Part shown: one piece after another, positions 38,218 to 38,563 of the stretch
Layout: each line of letters opens with the position of its first letter
How positions within the stretch are numbered: the stretch's first letter is position 1
NCBI GenBank assembly: GCA_045654025.1
Contig: JAZOMO010000045.1
Span: 1 to 38,563 of the forward strand
Reading direction: 5' to 3'
Origin: Scatosoma sp045654025
GTDB taxonomy: Bacteria > Bacillota > Clostridia > Christensenellales > Borkfalkiaceae
DNA length: 38,563 nucleotides
Position numbers and translations under genes: made by a program
Notes under the pieces: generated by a model
The model's database searches: none
What the model was told of the DNA's origin: nothing
The model's input: the letters and a program-made list of their open reading frames with translations, nothing else

Positions 38218-38563
38218 ACGCAAGCAAGGCGAAGGCATGCTGCGATTGCGAAAAGACGGCAGATGGGAAGGTCGAATCGTTGTTGGCTACGATGAGAAAG
38301 GAATTCCCAGGACCAAGAACGTAACGGCAAAAACGAAGTCCGCCTGCGAAGAAAAACTCAAAGCCTTAAAAGAAACGCTCGGCAAGGCGGTAGAACGGTT
38401 GAAGCCAGACATGCCCTATGGAAATTGGTTAGATTTTTGGTATCAAAACTTTTGCAAACCTTCTTTGCGGGAAACCACACAGGTCGGATATGAAAACTGC
38501 ATTTACAAGCATATCATTCCTGCGGTCGGGCAAATTCCGCTCAACGAGCTCACGCAAAACGAC
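38204..38563 (+). CDS. Tyrosine recombinase/integrase 2, cut by window edge
   Basis: The first 120 residues are present: an arm-binding domain GEGMLRLRKDGRWEGRIVVG clearly homologous to that of recombinase 1, then the start of a core-binding domain (YGNWLDFWYQNF). Catalytic residues lie beyond the edge. ATG at 38204 follows GGGGG and overlaps the previous gene by 14 bp, so the two are translated together. Confidence 0.88.
   Translation, partial: MTKNKRKQGEGMLRLRKDGRWEGRIVVGYDEKGIPRTKNVTAKTKSACEEKLKALKETLGKAVERLKPDMPYGNWLDFWYQNFCKPSLRETTQVGYENCIYKHIIPAVGQIPLNELTQND

Overview
The window looks like a chromosome segment of an anaerobic Bacillota (class Clostridia; inference: an uncultured gut-type lineage, perhaps Christensenellales). 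Support: secA-prfB gene order, RsbV/RsbW/SigB-type genes, Gram-positive lipoprotein signals, strong Shine-Dalgarno sites, canonical sigma-A promoters that nearly all have a 17-bp spacer, and a cobalamin riboswitch feeding an ECF-type vitamin uptake gene. Roughly 1-29,200 is ordinary core chromosome. From about 29,587 to the right edge it is a mobile island.

Layout. 1-3,500: partial UDP-sugar pyrophosphorylase, then a cobalamin-regulated lipoprotein/ECF-S pair, then DegV. 3,560-5,700: transketolase. 5,836-8,650: PucR-like regulator and an eight-helix membrane protein. 8,661-18,305, nearly all on the minus strand: a SigB-like sigma operon (STAS antagonist, degenerate RsbW, sigma, RsbW) preceded by a SigB-type promoter; a metal permease overlapping tsaD; a 120-bp tandem repeat; prfB; secA with a charged insert; metK. 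18,429-22,560, plus strand: PflA-like radical SAM protein, ABC-F ATPase, membrane-anchored probable propeller. 22,619-29,213: Cys-rich SGNH-like lipoprotein, a divergent XRE regulator/membrane-protein pair sharing an operator, a two-gene GH28/DUF4832 carbohydrate operon with a structured leader, and an MscS channel.

Island. A displaced 3' half of a tRNA gene (29,587-29,632) marks the probable left attachment site. Next come eroded mobile-element genes, then a visibly AT-rich defence block on the minus strand: an Eco57I/TaqI-like adenine methyltransferase with its own promoter, and a two-gene unit of a putative restriction endonuclease plus a SEFIR-STAND NTPase behind a perfect palindromic operator. 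Two overlapping tandem tyrosine recombinases, the second cut by the window edge, lie to the right, preceded by repeats and a large hairpin.

The most interesting objects are the restriction-modification plus SEFIR-STAND block, the cobalamin riboswitch with a 248-nt insertion closed by a perfect 17-bp helix, the structured leader of the carbohydrate operon, the sigma operon with two RsbW-type genes, and three promoters placed so close to ATG that their mRNAs should be leaderless.
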